Below, one piece after another: positions 8,058-16,402 of a stretch of DNA of 29,487 nt. Under the pieces are notes generated by a model. That model searched no databases. It worked only from the letters and a program-made list of their open reading frames with translations, and had not been told where the DNA came from. Origin of the DNA: an uncultured Pedobacter sp. Its GTDB lineage: Bacteria > Bacteroidota > Bacteroidia > Sphingobacteriales > Sphingobacteriaceae. Numbering within the stretch: position 1 is the stretch's first letter; the number at the start of each line of letters is the position of its first letter. A program made the position numbers and the translations under genes. The stretch spans positions 1-29,487 of the forward strand of contig NZ_CAMLHF010000048.1 of the NCBI RefSeq assembly GCF_946479715.1, in the 5' to 3' direction.

Positions 8058-9047
8058 TTAATAAGCCCATTTTAAGTAAACCGAACCCCATGTAAAACCA
8101 CCGCCAAAGGCTGCAAGTATAATGTTGTCGCCTTTCTTTAACTGACTTTCCCACTCCCATAAGCATAGAGGGATGGTGCCGTTAGTCGTATTACCATAAC
8201 GCTGAATATTGATCATCACCTTTTCAGAACCAACTCCCATTCTTGAAGCCGTAGCATCAATAATGCGTTTATTGGCCTGATGAGGTACTAACCAGGTTAC
8301 ATCTTCGGAGGTAAGGTTATTACGTTCCATAATTTCAGCTGCAACATCTGCCATATTGGTTACGGCAAATTTGAAAACTGCCTGTCCTTCCTGATAAACA
8401 GCATGCTCATTGTTATCAACTGTTTCATGAGATGCCGGTCTTGCAGACCCGCCAGCTTTCTGGTGCAAAAATTGTCGGCCAGAACCATCACTTCTAAGGA
8501 TCGAGTCCATTACTCCCAGGCCTTCTTCGTTTGGTTCTAAAAGTACGGCGCCACAACCATCGCCAAATATAATACAGGTGGTACGGTCCTGATAGTTAAT
8601 GATGGAAGACATCTTATCGCCTCCAACTACCAATACTTTTTTGTGTTTACCAGATTCAATGAATTGAGCACCGGTTGAAACACCATAAATGAAACCAGAG
8701 CAAGCGGCCTGAAGGTCGTAACCCCATGCATTTTTTGCTCCAATTTTGTCTGCCAGTATGTTAGCGGATGCAGGGAAAGGTAAATCAGGTGTAGTCGTAC
8801 AGAAGATGATCAGTTCGATCTCTTCAGCAGTGATTCCACGTTTTTTAAGTAATCCATTAACGGCATGAACTGCCATATCTGAAGTACCTAAACCTTCACC
8901 TTTTAATATTCTGCGCTCTTTTATGCCTGTTCTGGACGTTATCCATTCATCCGTAGTGTCTACAATCGATTCTAGCTCTTTGTTTGTAAGCACGTATTCG
9001 GGAACGTAGCCATTAACAGCCGTAATCGCAGCATGAATTTTACTCAT
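8058..9047 (-). CDS. fabH: Beta-ketoacyl-ACP synthase III
   Basis: Condenses acyl-CoA with malonyl-ACP to start fatty-acid elongation; 329 aa. The catalytic triad is clear: Cys116 in [11 protein letters not shown], His256 in [11 protein letters not shown], Asn286 in RYGNTTNG. The [10 protein letters not shown] stretch (37-46) and the C-terminal [11 protein letters not shown] are family hallmarks. The gap to plsX is only 9 bases, so the two are surely co-transcribed. A second FabH elsewhere in the genome, with other primer specificity, cannot be excluded; the sequence does not tell the primer preference. Confidence 0.96.
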   Translation of the reverse strand: MSKIHAAITAVNGYVPEYVLTNKELESIVDTTDEWITSRTGIKERRILKGEGLGTSDMAVHAVNGLLKKRGITAEEIELIIFCTTTPDLPFPASANILADKIGAKNAWGYDLQAACSGFIYGVSTGAQFIESGKHKKVLVVGGDKMSSIINYQDRTTCIIFGDGCGAVLLEPNEEGLGVMDSILRSDGSGRQFLHQKAGGSARPASHETVDNNEHAVYQEGQAVFKFAVTNMADVAAEIMERNNLTSEDVTWLVPHQANKRIIDATASRMGVGSEKVMINIQRYGNTTNGTIPLCLWEWESQLKKGDNIILAAFGGGFTWGSVYLKWAY

Positions 9048-9056
9048 TTCTTGATA

Positions 9057-9998
9057 TTAATTATTAAAAGCGGCTTGTATCTTGCCTACCAAGCCTGTAG
9101 TAATCATGTCTCTGGACTGTAATATCATATTTTTTACTGCCGTCGGACTAGAAATTCCATGTCCAATAACAACCGGAGCATTTACACCAAGAACCGGGCT
9201 TCCACCGTAATTCTCGTAATTAAAGCGGTCAAAGAATTCGTCTTTTAAACCTCTTTTTAAAGTTAGTACATAGAATGATTCTGCAAGTTTAAGCATTACA
9301 TTTCCAGTAAAGCCATCACAAACAATTACATCGGCTTTATCGTTAAATAAATCCCGACCTTCTACATTACCTATGAAGTTAAACAGGTTGGTGTCTTTCA
9401 TTAAAGGGAATGTTGCCAAACTTAGCATATTTCCTTTTTCATCTTCCTCGCCAATGTTCATCAAGGCTACTTTAGGGTTACTTATACCCATTACATTTTC
9501 TGCGTACAAGCTTCCAAGTACGCCAAATTGTAATAAAGTATCAGGCTTGCAATCTGCGTTGGCACCTACATCCACCATTAAACCTACTCCACCGCTAAGC
9601 TTCGGTAAAAAAGTAGAAAGACATGGTCTGATGATTCCGGGAATAGTTTTTACACTAAAAACGGCACCAACAAGCATGGCTCCCGAATTACCGGCGCTGG
9701 CAAATGAATCAAGTTTACCTTCTTTAAGTAAATTGAAACCTATAGAAATACTGGAATTAGGCTTCTGAACGATAGCCTTAGTAGGATGTTCACCCATACC
9801 TATTACCTCCTCGGTATGAACATATTCAAAGAGATCCGGATCAAATCCGTTTTCGGAGAGTAAAGGTTTAATCTGCTTCGTATCTCCAATAAGCACTATC
9901 TGCTCATCTGGAGATAACAATGGATGGGCTGCTATTGCTCCTAAAACATTTGCTTTAGGAGCATAGTCTCCGCCCATTATATCGAGACCTATTTTCAT
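9057..9998 (-). CDS. plsX: Phosphate acyltransferase PlsX
   Basis: Makes acyl-phosphate from acyl-ACP for phospholipid synthesis by the PlsX/PlsY route; peripheral membrane enzyme, 313 aa. The start MKIGLDIMGGDYAPKANVLGA is the family signature, and GNSGAMLVGA (~103-112), VDVGANADCKP (~143-153) and CDGFTGNVMLKL (~227-238) are all present. It lies between rpmF (98-base gap with inverted repeats) and fabH (9-base gap), the widely conserved rpmF-plsX-fabH arrangement. Confidence 0.96.
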   Translation of the reverse strand: MKIGLDIMGGDYAPKANVLGAIAAHPLLSPDEQIVLIGDTKQIKPLLSENGFDPDLFEYVHTEEVIGMGEHPTKAIVQKPNSSISIGFNLLKEGKLDSFASAGNSGAMLVGAVFSVKTIPGIIRPCLSTFLPKLSGGVGLMVDVGANADCKPDTLLQFGVLGSLYAENVMGISNPKVALMNIGEEDEKGNMLSLATFPLMKDTNLFNFIGNVEGRDLFNDKADVIVCDGFTGNVMLKLAESFYVLTLKRGLKDEFFDRFNYENYGGSPVLGVNAPVVIGHGISSPTAVKNMILQSRDMITTGLVGKIQAAFNN

Positions 9999-10009
9999 AG
10001 TAAAAAATC

Positions 10010-10083
10010 AGTTTGTGTATAAGGTAAAATCACCCTTGTTTCCAGTCTCTAAGTTAAACTTTCAAAGACTTAAAACACAAACT
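10010..10083 (-). other. Inverted repeats in the rpmF-plsX gap, possible structured RNA
   Basis: AGTTTGTGT (10010-10018) and ACACAAACT (10075-10083) are perfect 9-base inverted repeats. Inside them AGTCT (10044-10048) and AGACT (10066-10070) can pair as an inner stem. The transcript between rpmF and plsX could fold as a long-armed hairpin. Function unknown. Confidence 0.35.
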
Positions 10084-10096
10084 ATTTTTCAGAAAA

Positions 10097-10288
10097 TTAA
10101 CCTATTGAGGTGTTTTCAATAACCAATTTACCGTTGTAGTACAAGTTACCATCAACGTTGTAAGCGCGGTGAGGTGTGTGGATTGCACCTGTTGTTTGAC
10201 AAGTAGCTAAAGAAGGAGCTTCTGCTTTATAGTGGGTTCTTCTTTTATCTCTTCTACTTTTAGAAATCTTGCGTTTTGGATGTGCCAT
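10097..10288 (-). CDS. rpmF: 50S ribosomal protein L32
   Basis: Large-subunit ribosomal protein, 63 aa, starting [20 protein letters not shown], the diagnostic basic N-terminus. The zinc-ribbon cysteines of many L32 proteins are missing: only Cys30 remains, in [16 protein letters not shown]. From memory, related Bacteroidota L32 sequences lack them too, so I do not read this as damage. It follows yceD by 18 bases and precedes plsX, as in many bacteria. Confidence 0.95.
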   Translation of the reverse strand: MAHPKRKISKSRRDKRRTHYKAEAPSLATCQTTGAIHTPHRAYNVDGNLYYNGKLVIENTSIG

Positions 10289-10306
10289 TGCTGATTTATT
10301 TAATTA

Positions 10307-10840
10307 TTATTTTAATTTTTTTAATGCTGCCCAACGTGGGTCATCATCTTGTTGTTCTTCTTCTTTTTGTGTTCCGATAGAAAGACTTTCCAGTCTCGCT
10401 ATCATTTCCTGGTCGCATTGCTGGCCTTCGCCATTCTGCTCGCATATTTTTATATATGGTACAGATACTGTGATGAATTCATAAATAAGCTCTGATACAT
10501 CGATCTCACTCTCTTTTTTACTAAGAACAATGATCTCCAGATCATCACTCTCTAACTCATCTTCAGCAAATTTTACAATTTGCCTTTCCTGTACGCTTAT
10601 CGGTGCTCCAAACTCGGCTAAACATTTGTCGCAATCTAAAATTATAGTTCCTTTAATGTGGAACTGTAAAATCAGCATTGTTTCCTGTTTGTCTAATTCA
10701 ACGCTAGCTTTTAAATCACCTTTTTTTACTAAAGAGTATTCAAAAGCATCAAAAAAGCTGTTATCAATCTCAAAATCAAACTGATGTTTGCCAATTTTTA
10801 AGCCGGTAAATGGGATTGAAAATTGTTTTAATGGTTTCAA
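10307..10840 (-). CDS. yceD: YceD/DUF177 family protein
   Basis: Small protein of the DUF177 family that nearly always precedes rpmF; members have been linked to 23S rRNA or large-subunit assembly. The family features are a single CDKCLAEF motif and the C-terminal DPRWAALKKLK ending. There is no ATG near the 5' end. The frame is open to a TTG at 10864 (185 aa), but that codon lies inside the candidate -7 box TACATTTG. I therefore favour the TTG at 10840, giving 177 aa beginning MKPLKQFSIPFTGLKIG, which fits what I recall of family N-termini. An ATT start is also conceivable. First gene of the fatty-acid cluster. Confidence 0.85.
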   Translation of the reverse strand: MKPLKQFSIPFTGLKIGKHQFDFEIDNSFFDAFEYSLVKKGDLKASVELDKQETMLILQFHIKGTIILDCDKCLAEFGAPISVQERQIVKFAEDELESDDLEIIVLSKKESEIDVSELIYEFITVSVPYIKICEQNGEGQQCDQEMIARLESLSIGTQKEEEQQDDDPRWAALKKLK

Positions 10841-10861
10841 TTGTAACAAAATTTTAGCCCG

Positions 10862-10892
10862 CAAATGTAAGAATTAATTTGACATTTCTAAA
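10862..10892 (-). promoter_or_regulatory. Candidate promoter of the yceD-rpmF-plsX-fabH-accBC cluster
   Basis: The minus strand reads TTTA (10892-10889), 19 bases, then TACATTTG (10869-10862), matching TTTG-N19-21-TAnnTTTG with one mismatch in the -33 box. A 6-bp inverted repeat, ACATTT-CTA-AAATGT (10882-10896), overlaps the -33 region and could be an operator. The predicted transcript would start near 10855, just ahead of the favoured TTG start at 10840. Confidence 0.5.
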
Positions 10893-10916
10893 ATGTTATT
10901 GAAAAATAAAATACTC

Positions 10917-11996
10917 TTAATTTGCGTCATCCTTCATGTCTGCTGCAGTTTCAATAATTTTTCCACCACTGCGGAGTTGATTTTTTAATAATTCTTCTTG
11001 TTCTCTACGGTTTTTCACAATGTGGGTAGCGGCAAAAACAGCTTCTATAAACGAAGTTGGATCTGCAACATTCTTTCCTGCTATATCGTATCCGGTTCCA
11101 TGGTCTGGCGAAGTACGTACAATCTTCAATCCAGCGCTATAATTAACGCCTGTGCTAAAGGCAATTGTTTTAAAAGGAATAAGGCCCTGATCATGATACA
11201 TAGCTAGTACGGCGTCGAATTGCTTGTATCCACCATTGCCAAAAAAGCCGTCGGCAGGATAAGGGCCAAAGCAAATTACTCCTTTGTCGAAAGCTTCCTG
11301 AATTGCAGGTGTAATGATATCAGCCTCTTCTTTTCCTAATAAACCATTGTCGCCAGCGTGAGGATTTAGGCCAAGTACTGCAATTTTTGGTTTTTCTATC
11401 CAAAAGTCTTTCTTAAGGCTTTCATTCATCATTACCAGTTTCTTTACAATTTTGTCCTTGGTAATGCTTGAAGATACCTCTGTAATTGGAATATGCCCAG
11501 TTACCACACCCACACGAATGTCTTCGCTTATTAAAAACATCAGCACATCATCGCTACCACTGCGTTGCTGCAAGTACTCCGTATGTCCGGGGAAATTAAA
11601 AGTATCAGATTGGATATTGTGTTTATTAATAGGGGCAGTTACCAATGCATCAATATTGCCATTAATCAGGTCGTCTGTGGCTTTTTCTAACGATAAGAGG
11701 GCATATTTACCACCAATTTCGTTAGAAACTCCCAAGTCTATTTTAACATCTTCTTCCCAGCAATTGATCAGGTTTGCTTTTTTTGGATTAGCAGCATCAG
11801 CGTTATTAATCACATTAAAAACAAGATCATTCATGCCTAATGCCTTGCGGTGATAAGAAGCAACTTTAGTATGGCCGTAAACAATTGGCGTACAATAATC
11901 CAGGATGCGGTTTTCGGATAAGGTTTTAAGGATAACCTCTAATCCTATGCCGTTTACATCACCTATACTTATACCGATTTTAATTTTATTGCTCAT
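10917..11996 (-). CDS. pdxA: 4-hydroxythreonine-4-phosphate dehydrogenase
   Basis: NAD-dependent oxidation of 4-phosphohydroxythreonine in DXP-dependent pyridoxal phosphate synthesis; 359 aa. The three metal-binding histidines are visible: H168 (VTGHIP), H213 (GLNPHAGD) and H268 (AMYHDQG). The N-terminus KIGISIGDVNGIGLEV and the C-terminal VRTSPDHGTGYDIAG are characteristic. Divergent from rsmA with a gap of 101 bases; the same neighbour pair occurs in other bacteria. It ends 52 bases before the favoured yceD promoter region begins to be transcribed away in the same direction. Confidence 0.95.
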   Translation of the reverse strand: MSNKIKIGISIGDVNGIGLEVILKTLSENRILDYCTPIVYGHTKVASYHRKALGMNDLVFNVINNADAANPKKANLINCWEEDVKIDLGVSNEIGGKYALLSLEKATDDLINGNIDALVTAPINKHNIQSDTFNFPGHTEYLQQRSGSDDVLMFLISEDIRVGVVTGHIPITEVSSSITKDKIVKKLVMMNESLKKDFWIEKPKIAVLGLNPHAGDNGLLGKEEADIITPAIQEAFDKGVICFGPYPADGFFGNGGYKQFDAVLAMYHDQGLIPFKTIAFSTGVNYSAGLKIVRTSPDHGTGYDIAGKNVADPTSFIEAVFAATHIVKNRREQEELLKNQLRSGGKIIETAADMKDDAN

Positions 11997-12097
11997 ATCT
12001 AAATAGAAAATTTAGCGCAAAATACAGAATTTCACCTTAATGTTAGTCCGATACTAGTAAAACTTTACTTATTTTGCAGCTTTTAATAGATCAGGAT

Positions 12098-12880
12098 ATG
12101 AGTTTGGTAAAGGCAAAAAAACATTTAGGGCAACATTTTTTAACGGATAAAAACATTGCGGCAAAAATAGTAAACGGCCTTATTCACACCGATAAATACA
12201 AACAAGTACTTGAGGTAGGCCCTGGGATGGGGATCTTATCAGATATCTTGCTGGAGCGGACAGACCTTGAAACTTTTTTGATTGACATAGATGTTGAATC
12301 CTATCACTTTCTAAAAGAAAAGTATCCTCAATTGGGTGATAGACTAATAAATGGTGATTTCCTGGCATTAAATCTTTCTGAGATTTTTCCTGACAAGTAT
12401 GCGATCATCGGAAACTTCCCTTATAATATTTCCTCTCAAATCCTGTTCAAGATTCTCGAAAACAGAGCTCATGTAGTGGAAATGGTTGGTATGTTTCAGA
12501 AGGAAGTTGCAGAGCGTTGCGCATCCAAAGCAGGTACTAAAGATTACGGCATCTTAAGTGTGTTGATCCAGGCTTATTACGATATTGAATACCTGTTTTC
12601 TGTTAAGCCCGGTACATTTAATCCGCCACCAAAAGTAAATTCCGGTGTGATCAGGCTGAGCCGGAATAATGTAGAAACGCTGCCTTGTGATGAAAAGCTT
12701 TTCTGGCGTACCGTAAAAGCAGGTTTCAATCAAAGAAGAAAAACATTGCGCAATGCGCTATCAGGGGTTGTACCTAAAGATAAAATGGATGATCATGTGT
12801 TTTTTGATAAACGTGCGGAGCAGTTAAGCGTTGCAGATTTTATAATACTTACTCAACATCTAGCACAGCTATCGCAATAA
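12098..12880 (+). CDS. rsmA: 16S rRNA dimethyladenosine transferase
   Basis: RsmA/KsgA dimethylates two adjacent adenines in the 3'-terminal hairpin of 16S rRNA during small-subunit assembly, using SAM. The N-terminal KKHLGQHFLTD, the SAM motif EVGPGMGILSD and the catalytic NFPYNISSQILFK are intact. The C-terminal FNQRRKTLRNAL is also typical. The frame is open to a TTG at 12074, but ATG at 12098 gives a 260-aa protein starting MSLVKAKKHLGQHF, the usual family start. A TATTTTGC stretch at 12072-12079 could be part of a -7 element, which would exclude the upstream TTG. Confidence 0.95.
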   Translation: MSLVKAKKHLGQHFLTDKNIAAKIVNGLIHTDKYKQVLEVGPGMGILSDILLERTDLETFLIDIDVESYHFLKEKYPQLGDRLINGDFLALNLSEIFPDKYAIIGNFPYNISSQILFKILENRAHVVEMVGMFQKEVAERCASKAGTKDYGILSVLIQAYYDIEYLFSVKPGTFNPPPKVNSGVIRLSRNNVETLPCDEKLFWRTVKAGFNQRRKTLRNALSGVVPKDKMDDHVFFDKRAEQLSVADFIILTQHLAQLSQ

Positions 12881-12900
12881 AATCAAACCAGTAAATCCCG

Positions 12901-12908
12901 TATTTTTG
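12901..12908 (+). promoter_or_regulatory. Candidate -7 box for the SerA-like gene
   Basis: TATTTTTG is an exact match to TAnnTTTG, 19 bases before the ATG at 12928 in the 47-base gap after rsmA. No -33 TTTG at the usual distance. It suggests the dehydrogenase gene is transcribed separately from rsmA. Confidence 0.4.
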
Positions 12909-12927
12909 CATAAATAGAATTCTAATA

Positions 12928-13854
12928 ATGACCAAAGGGAAAATATTAATAGTTGACGATCTGCATCCGGCATTTAAAGAAAGTGCCATTGCACTTGGAT
13001 ACGAAGTAAATGATCAGCCATTAATTACAAGAGCAGAAACGCTTGCTGTAATTGCTGAATATGAAGGAATAGCTGTTCGAACAAAATTTTTAATTGATAA
13101 AGAACTTTTAAGCGCTGGCATTAAGTTAAAATTTGTTGCAAGAGCGGGAGCGGGCCTGGATAATATAGATGAAGCCTTTGCAAAGGAAAAGAATATTGAA
13201 CTGCTAAATGCCCCTGAAGGAAATATGGATGCTGTTGGAGAGCATGCTACAGGTTTGCTGCTTTCGCTTATGAATAACTTCCGCAGGGCAGATATTGAAG
13301 TAAGAAACGGTATTTGGGACAGGGAGGGTAGTCGTGGATTTGAACTTAAAGGTAAAACTGTAGGGATAATAGGCTATGGCTTTATGGGTAAAAGCTTCGC
13401 GAAAAAATTAACTGGTTTCGAAGTTAACGTTATTGCATATGACAAATATAAAACAGGCTTTACCGATGCTTACGCCAAAGAAGTAAGTATGGAGGAGATT
13501 GTGAAGCAAAGCGATGTGCTGAGTTTGCATATTCCACTTACATCTGAAACCAGGCAGATGGTAGATGAAGAGTATCTGTTTCACTTTCGCAAGCCAATAT
13601 TTTTTATCAATACCGCAAGGGGAGAGGTGGTCAATACCAAGGCAGTTTTAAATGCTATAGCGGCAAATAAAATACTCGGAGCAGGGCTTGATGTGCTCGA
13701 AGTAGAGAAATTTCCGGCTTTGGGTAATCAGGACTGGTATCAGGACTTAGCTAAATCCGACAAGGTGATATTAACACCACACGTTGGAGGCTGGACCTTC
13801 GACTCTTATCGTAAGATTTCAGAAGTTCTGGCTGAGAAGTTAAGGAACTTATAA
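12928..13854 (+). CDS. D-3-phosphoglycerate dehydrogenase-like 2-hydroxyacid dehydrogenase
   Basis: NAD-dependent D-2-hydroxyacid dehydrogenase of 308 aa, probably the serine-pathway phosphoglycerate dehydrogenase or a close relative. The Rossmann motif is GYGFMG (149-154). The catalytic triad fits R231 (NTARGEVV), E260 and H285 (LTPHVGGWT). NAPEGNMDAVGEHATG (94-109) matches the SerA-type substrate/cofactor region. The protein ends soon after the catalytic His with no ACT domain, so serine feedback of the E. coli type is not expected. Other 2-hydroxyacids are possible substrates. Its last 6 bases overlap the end of the convergent M1 peptidase gene, with no terminator between. Confidence 0.85.
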   Translation: MTKGKILIVDDLHPAFKESAIALGYEVNDQPLITRAETLAVIAEYEGIAVRTKFLIDKELLSAGIKLKFVARAGAGLDNIDEAFAKEKNIELLNAPEGNMDAVGEHATGLLLSLMNNFRRADIEVRNGIWDREGSRGFELKGKTVGIIGYGFMGKSFAKKLTGFEVNVIAYDKYKTGFTDAYAKEVSMEEIVKQSDVLSLHIPLTSETRQMVDEEYLFHFRKPIFFINTARGEVVNTKAVLNAIAANKILGAGLDVLEVEKFPALGNQDWYQDLAKSDKVILTPHVGGWTFDSYRKISEVLAEKLRNL

Positions 13855-15726
13855 TTTCTTTAGCCAAATATTATCAGAAGGTCTGGCATCCATAAAAATG
13901 CCGCCATCTACTGTAATTGATCGTATCGGGGCGTTGGCTCTGACTTCAAAGAATGTCTCTTTACGGTTGTTTTTCCAGGTTTCGGGGGTGCGATGAATGA
14001 GCTGCTCCTTACCGTCGTTATAAATAACCTTCAGGTCAAAGGGGATTGCAAACCCTCCTGCGTTTTTTATTGAAACCGTATAATTGTTCCCCTTTACAAT
14101 TACCTTTTCAATAGCAAGGTCTATGTAGCTGTTGCTAAAAAACCAATTGTTCCAAAACCAGTTTAAGTTTTGTTTTGTGGCATCATTAAAGGAGTAAAAG
14201 AAATCCCATGGAATGGGGTGCTTACCATTCCAACGATCCATGTAAGTATGCAGGGCCTTTCCAAACACTTCGTCGCCAAGTAGATCTTTTAAAGCCAGAT
14301 ATGCCAACGAAGGTTTACCATATGCATTATTGCCATATCCGGCATCGGATACCTGGGTTGACATAGAAATTATTGGCTGATCTTGTTCTGTTGAGGGGTC
14401 AGATATCCACCGTTGTACCCTGAACTTCTTATAGTTTTCGGCGGCTTTTTCTTTGCCTAACTGCTGCTGCCCTATCAAATATTCTAATGTGGTGGCCCAG
14501 CCTTCATCCATAAATGCATAGCGCGTTTCATTGGTGCCCATGTAAAATGGAAAATAAGTATGAGCAATTTCATGATTAAGAACAAATTGCGAAAACTCAA
14601 GGTCGGGAGTGCTGGAGTCATTAACCATCATTGGATATTCCATATCTGCAAATCCCTGAAAAGCGGTCATTTTGGAGAAAGGGTAAGGCACTCCAGGCCA
14701 ATTGTTTGAGAACCAATCCAATGCAAGCTTTCCCCATTCAACTGCATGAGAAAAATCATTCGCGGCTTCACTATAAGCGGACTGAACACTAACTCGTCTA
14801 TTGGTTTTCTTATCAACCACAACACTCCCCGCGTCCCATAAATAGCTACTGCTTAACGAAAAAGTAACATCGCTTATATTATTGGCCTCAAACTTCCAGA
14901 TGTTATCCTCTTTTGGTTTTGTTACCCCACCTTTTTTCATTTCATCCGCGGTAGCAATGTGTATTACCTCATCAGAAGTGTAAGACTTTTTAAGCCTAGA
15001 CGCGTATTCCGCTTCCAACACTTCATCGGGGTTGAGTAGATCGCCAGTCGCCCATACCACATAGTTTTTTGGCGCTTTAACGGCAAGTTTATAGTCGTTA
15101 AAATCGTTATAAAACTCGGTTCTATCGCTATGAGGAATCATATCCCATCCATTGTAATCATCATAAACTGATATTCTGGGGTAAGCGTAGGCAAGAAAAA
15201 GAGAAGTGTTATCAATTTGCCCCTCGCGGCCGCTTTGTTTTGACAAAGGATAGTTCCATTCAATAACAAATGTTGCCGATTGTCCGGAAGGTAGTGGGCT
15301 TTTAAGTGCAACACTTGCAACCGTACCCCAATCGGTACTGTTCACTTCATACGTTTGGCCATTTACAGCAAATGATGTTATTTTTAATCCGGAAGTTAAA
15401 AAATCGGCGCTCACATAACCAGATCTTGGAGCTTCTGGTTTGTGGATATTGTTTACAAATCTAATTGCTGCTGATTTTAATGTGTCCGGACTATTGTTTG
15501 TATAGATAATGGTTTCTTTTCCTGTTACGATCTTGTTTTTTTCGTCCATTGATACCTGAATGTCATACTTTCCCCGGTTTTGCCAGTAATTTTTACCTGG
15601 TTTTCCATCGTATGAACGTGTTGCGTTATCATATGCATTTTTTATATTTCTTGGTGTATATAATTCTTGCGCACTAACTGTAAATGAAGTGATTAAGAAT
15701 AGAAATAGGGTTTTTAAAGTATTCAT
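13849..15726 (-). CDS. Exported M1-family zinc metallopeptidase
   Basis: Gluzincin aminopeptidase of 625 aa with a signal peptide (MNTLKTLFLFLITSFTVSAQ, cleavage likely after residue 19 or 20). The zinc site HEIAH (385-389) is followed by exactly 18 residues and Glu408 (MDEGW), the HExxH-x18-E pattern. The substrate-binding loop appears as GFADMEYPMMV (358-368), where classic members have GxMEN; here the residue after ME is Tyr. The N-terminal beta-rich domain spans ~40-300. The C-terminal ~90 residues form another beta-rich part. Probably periplasmic or outer-membrane associated peptide degradation. Monocistronic; tail-to-tail overlap with the SerA-like gene. Confidence 0.92.
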   Translation of the reverse strand: MNTLKTLFLFLITSFTVSAQELYTPRNIKNAYDNATRSYDGKPGKNYWQNRGKYDIQVSMDEKNKIVTGKETIIYTNNSPDTLKSAAIRFVNNIHKPEAPRSGYVSADFLTSGLKITSFAVNGQTYEVNSTDWGTVASVALKSPLPSGQSATFVIEWNYPLSKQSGREGQIDNTSLFLAYAYPRISVYDDYNGWDMIPHSDRTEFYNDFNDYKLAVKAPKNYVVWATGDLLNPDEVLEAEYASRLKKSYTSDEVIHIATADEMKKGGVTKPKEDNIWKFEANNISDVTFSLSSSYLWDAGSVVVDKKTNRRVSVQSAYSEAANDFSHAVEWGKLALDWFSNNWPGVPYPFSKMTAFQGFADMEYPMMVNDSSTPDLEFSQFVLNHEIAHTYFPFYMGTNETRYAFMDEGWATTLEYLIGQQQLGKEKAAENYKKFRVQRWISDPSTEQDQPIISMSTQVSDAGYGNNAYGKPSLAYLALKDLLGDEVFGKALHTYMDRWNGKHPIPWDFFYSFNDATKQNLNWFWNNWFFSNSYIDLAIEKVIVKGNNYTVSIKNAGGFAIPFDLKVIYNDGKEQLIHRTPETWKNNRKETFFEVRANAPIRSITVDGGIFMDARPSDNIWLKKL

Positions 15727-15801
15727 TCTATAACTGTTAACTTAATGGAAATATAAAAATAGCCTTATTTTGTTCATAACTGCATCATTTTAGATCAATA
15801 A

Positions 15802-15833
15802 TTTGTTTTTGTGGTATTACCCCATTATCTTCG
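15802..15833 (+). promoter_or_regulatory. Candidate greA promoter
   Basis: TTTG (15802-15805), 20 bases, TATCTTCG (15826-15833). This is the Bacteroidota -33/-7 arrangement with ideal spacing and one mismatch in the -7 box. It predicts transcription from about 15840, a few bases before the leader hairpin. Confidence 0.55.
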
Positions 15834-15845
15834 TTTTAATTGAAG

Positions 15846-15891
15846 CAAGACTATGTAGGTTTAGAATCCCATGTAGTCTTGTTTGTTTTTT
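15846..15891 (+). terminator. Terminator-like hairpin in the greA leader (possible attenuator)
   Basis: CAAGACTA (15846-15853) pairs with TAGTCTTG (15874-15881), and the stem can be extended inward by wobble pairs and GG/CC. A T-rich tract, TTTGTTTTTT, follows at 15882-15891. It lies between the predicted promoter and the greA ATG at 15918. The upstream gene is divergent, so this cannot be the ordinary terminator of a preceding plus-strand gene. Confidence 0.5.
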
Positions 15892-15917
15892 AGAGTAACT
15901 AACAAAATAAACGAGCT

Positions 15918-16391
15918 ATGACAGAGGTAACATATTATACCCAAGATGGTTTAGAGAGACTAAAAGAAGAGGTGCACTATTTAAAAACTACCGGAAGGCA
16001 GTTAATATCTAAAGCGATAGCAGAAGCAAGAGATAAAGGTGACCTTTCTGAGAACGCGGAATATGATGCAGCAAAAGAAGCCCAAGGTTTACATGAAGCC
16101 AAGATAGCTAAGCTTGAAACAACACTTTCAACAGCAAGGCTAATTGATGAATCGAAACTGGATACTTCTAAAGTACTGGCATTATCAATCGTAAAGATCA
16201 AAAATGTTAAAAATGGCGCAACAATGAGCTATCAATTGGTAGCTGAGTCGGAAGCCGATTTAAAGACAGGAAAGATTTCTGTAAAATCTCCTATTGCCCA
16301 GGGTTTATTGGGTAAGTCAGTTGGCGATAAAACTGAAATTCAAGTGCCGGCCGGTAAAATTGAATTCGAAATATTGGAAATCACGAGATAA
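15918..16391 (+). CDS. greA: Transcription elongation factor GreA
   Basis: Rescues backtracked RNA polymerase by stimulating transcript cleavage; 157 aa. The N-terminal coiled coil (~10-75) carries the acidic tip DKGDLSENAEYDAAKEAQ (about 38-55), whose D and E residues reach the polymerase active site. The C-terminal FKBP-like domain includes SPIAQGLLGKSVGDKTEIQVPAG (split here by a loop). The predicted leader contains a terminator-like hairpin. The HIT-family gene follows after 11 bases and the pair ends at a strong terminator. Confidence 0.95.
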   Translation: MTEVTYYTQDGLERLKEEVHYLKTTGRQLISKAIAEARDKGDLSENAEYDAAKEAQGLHEAKIAKLETTLSTARLIDESKLDTSKVLALSIVKIKNVKNGATMSYQLVAESEADLKTGKISVKSPIAQGLLGKSVGDKTEIQVPAGKIEFEILEITR

Positions 16392-16402
16392 AACCAAAAA
16401 TC

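Noticed and set aside
10097..10288. L32 lacking zinc-ribbon cysteines as a sign of a paralogue or decay
   Set aside because: As far as I recall, related Bacteroidota L32 proteins also lack most of these cysteines, and the gene sits in its conserved place with normal length.
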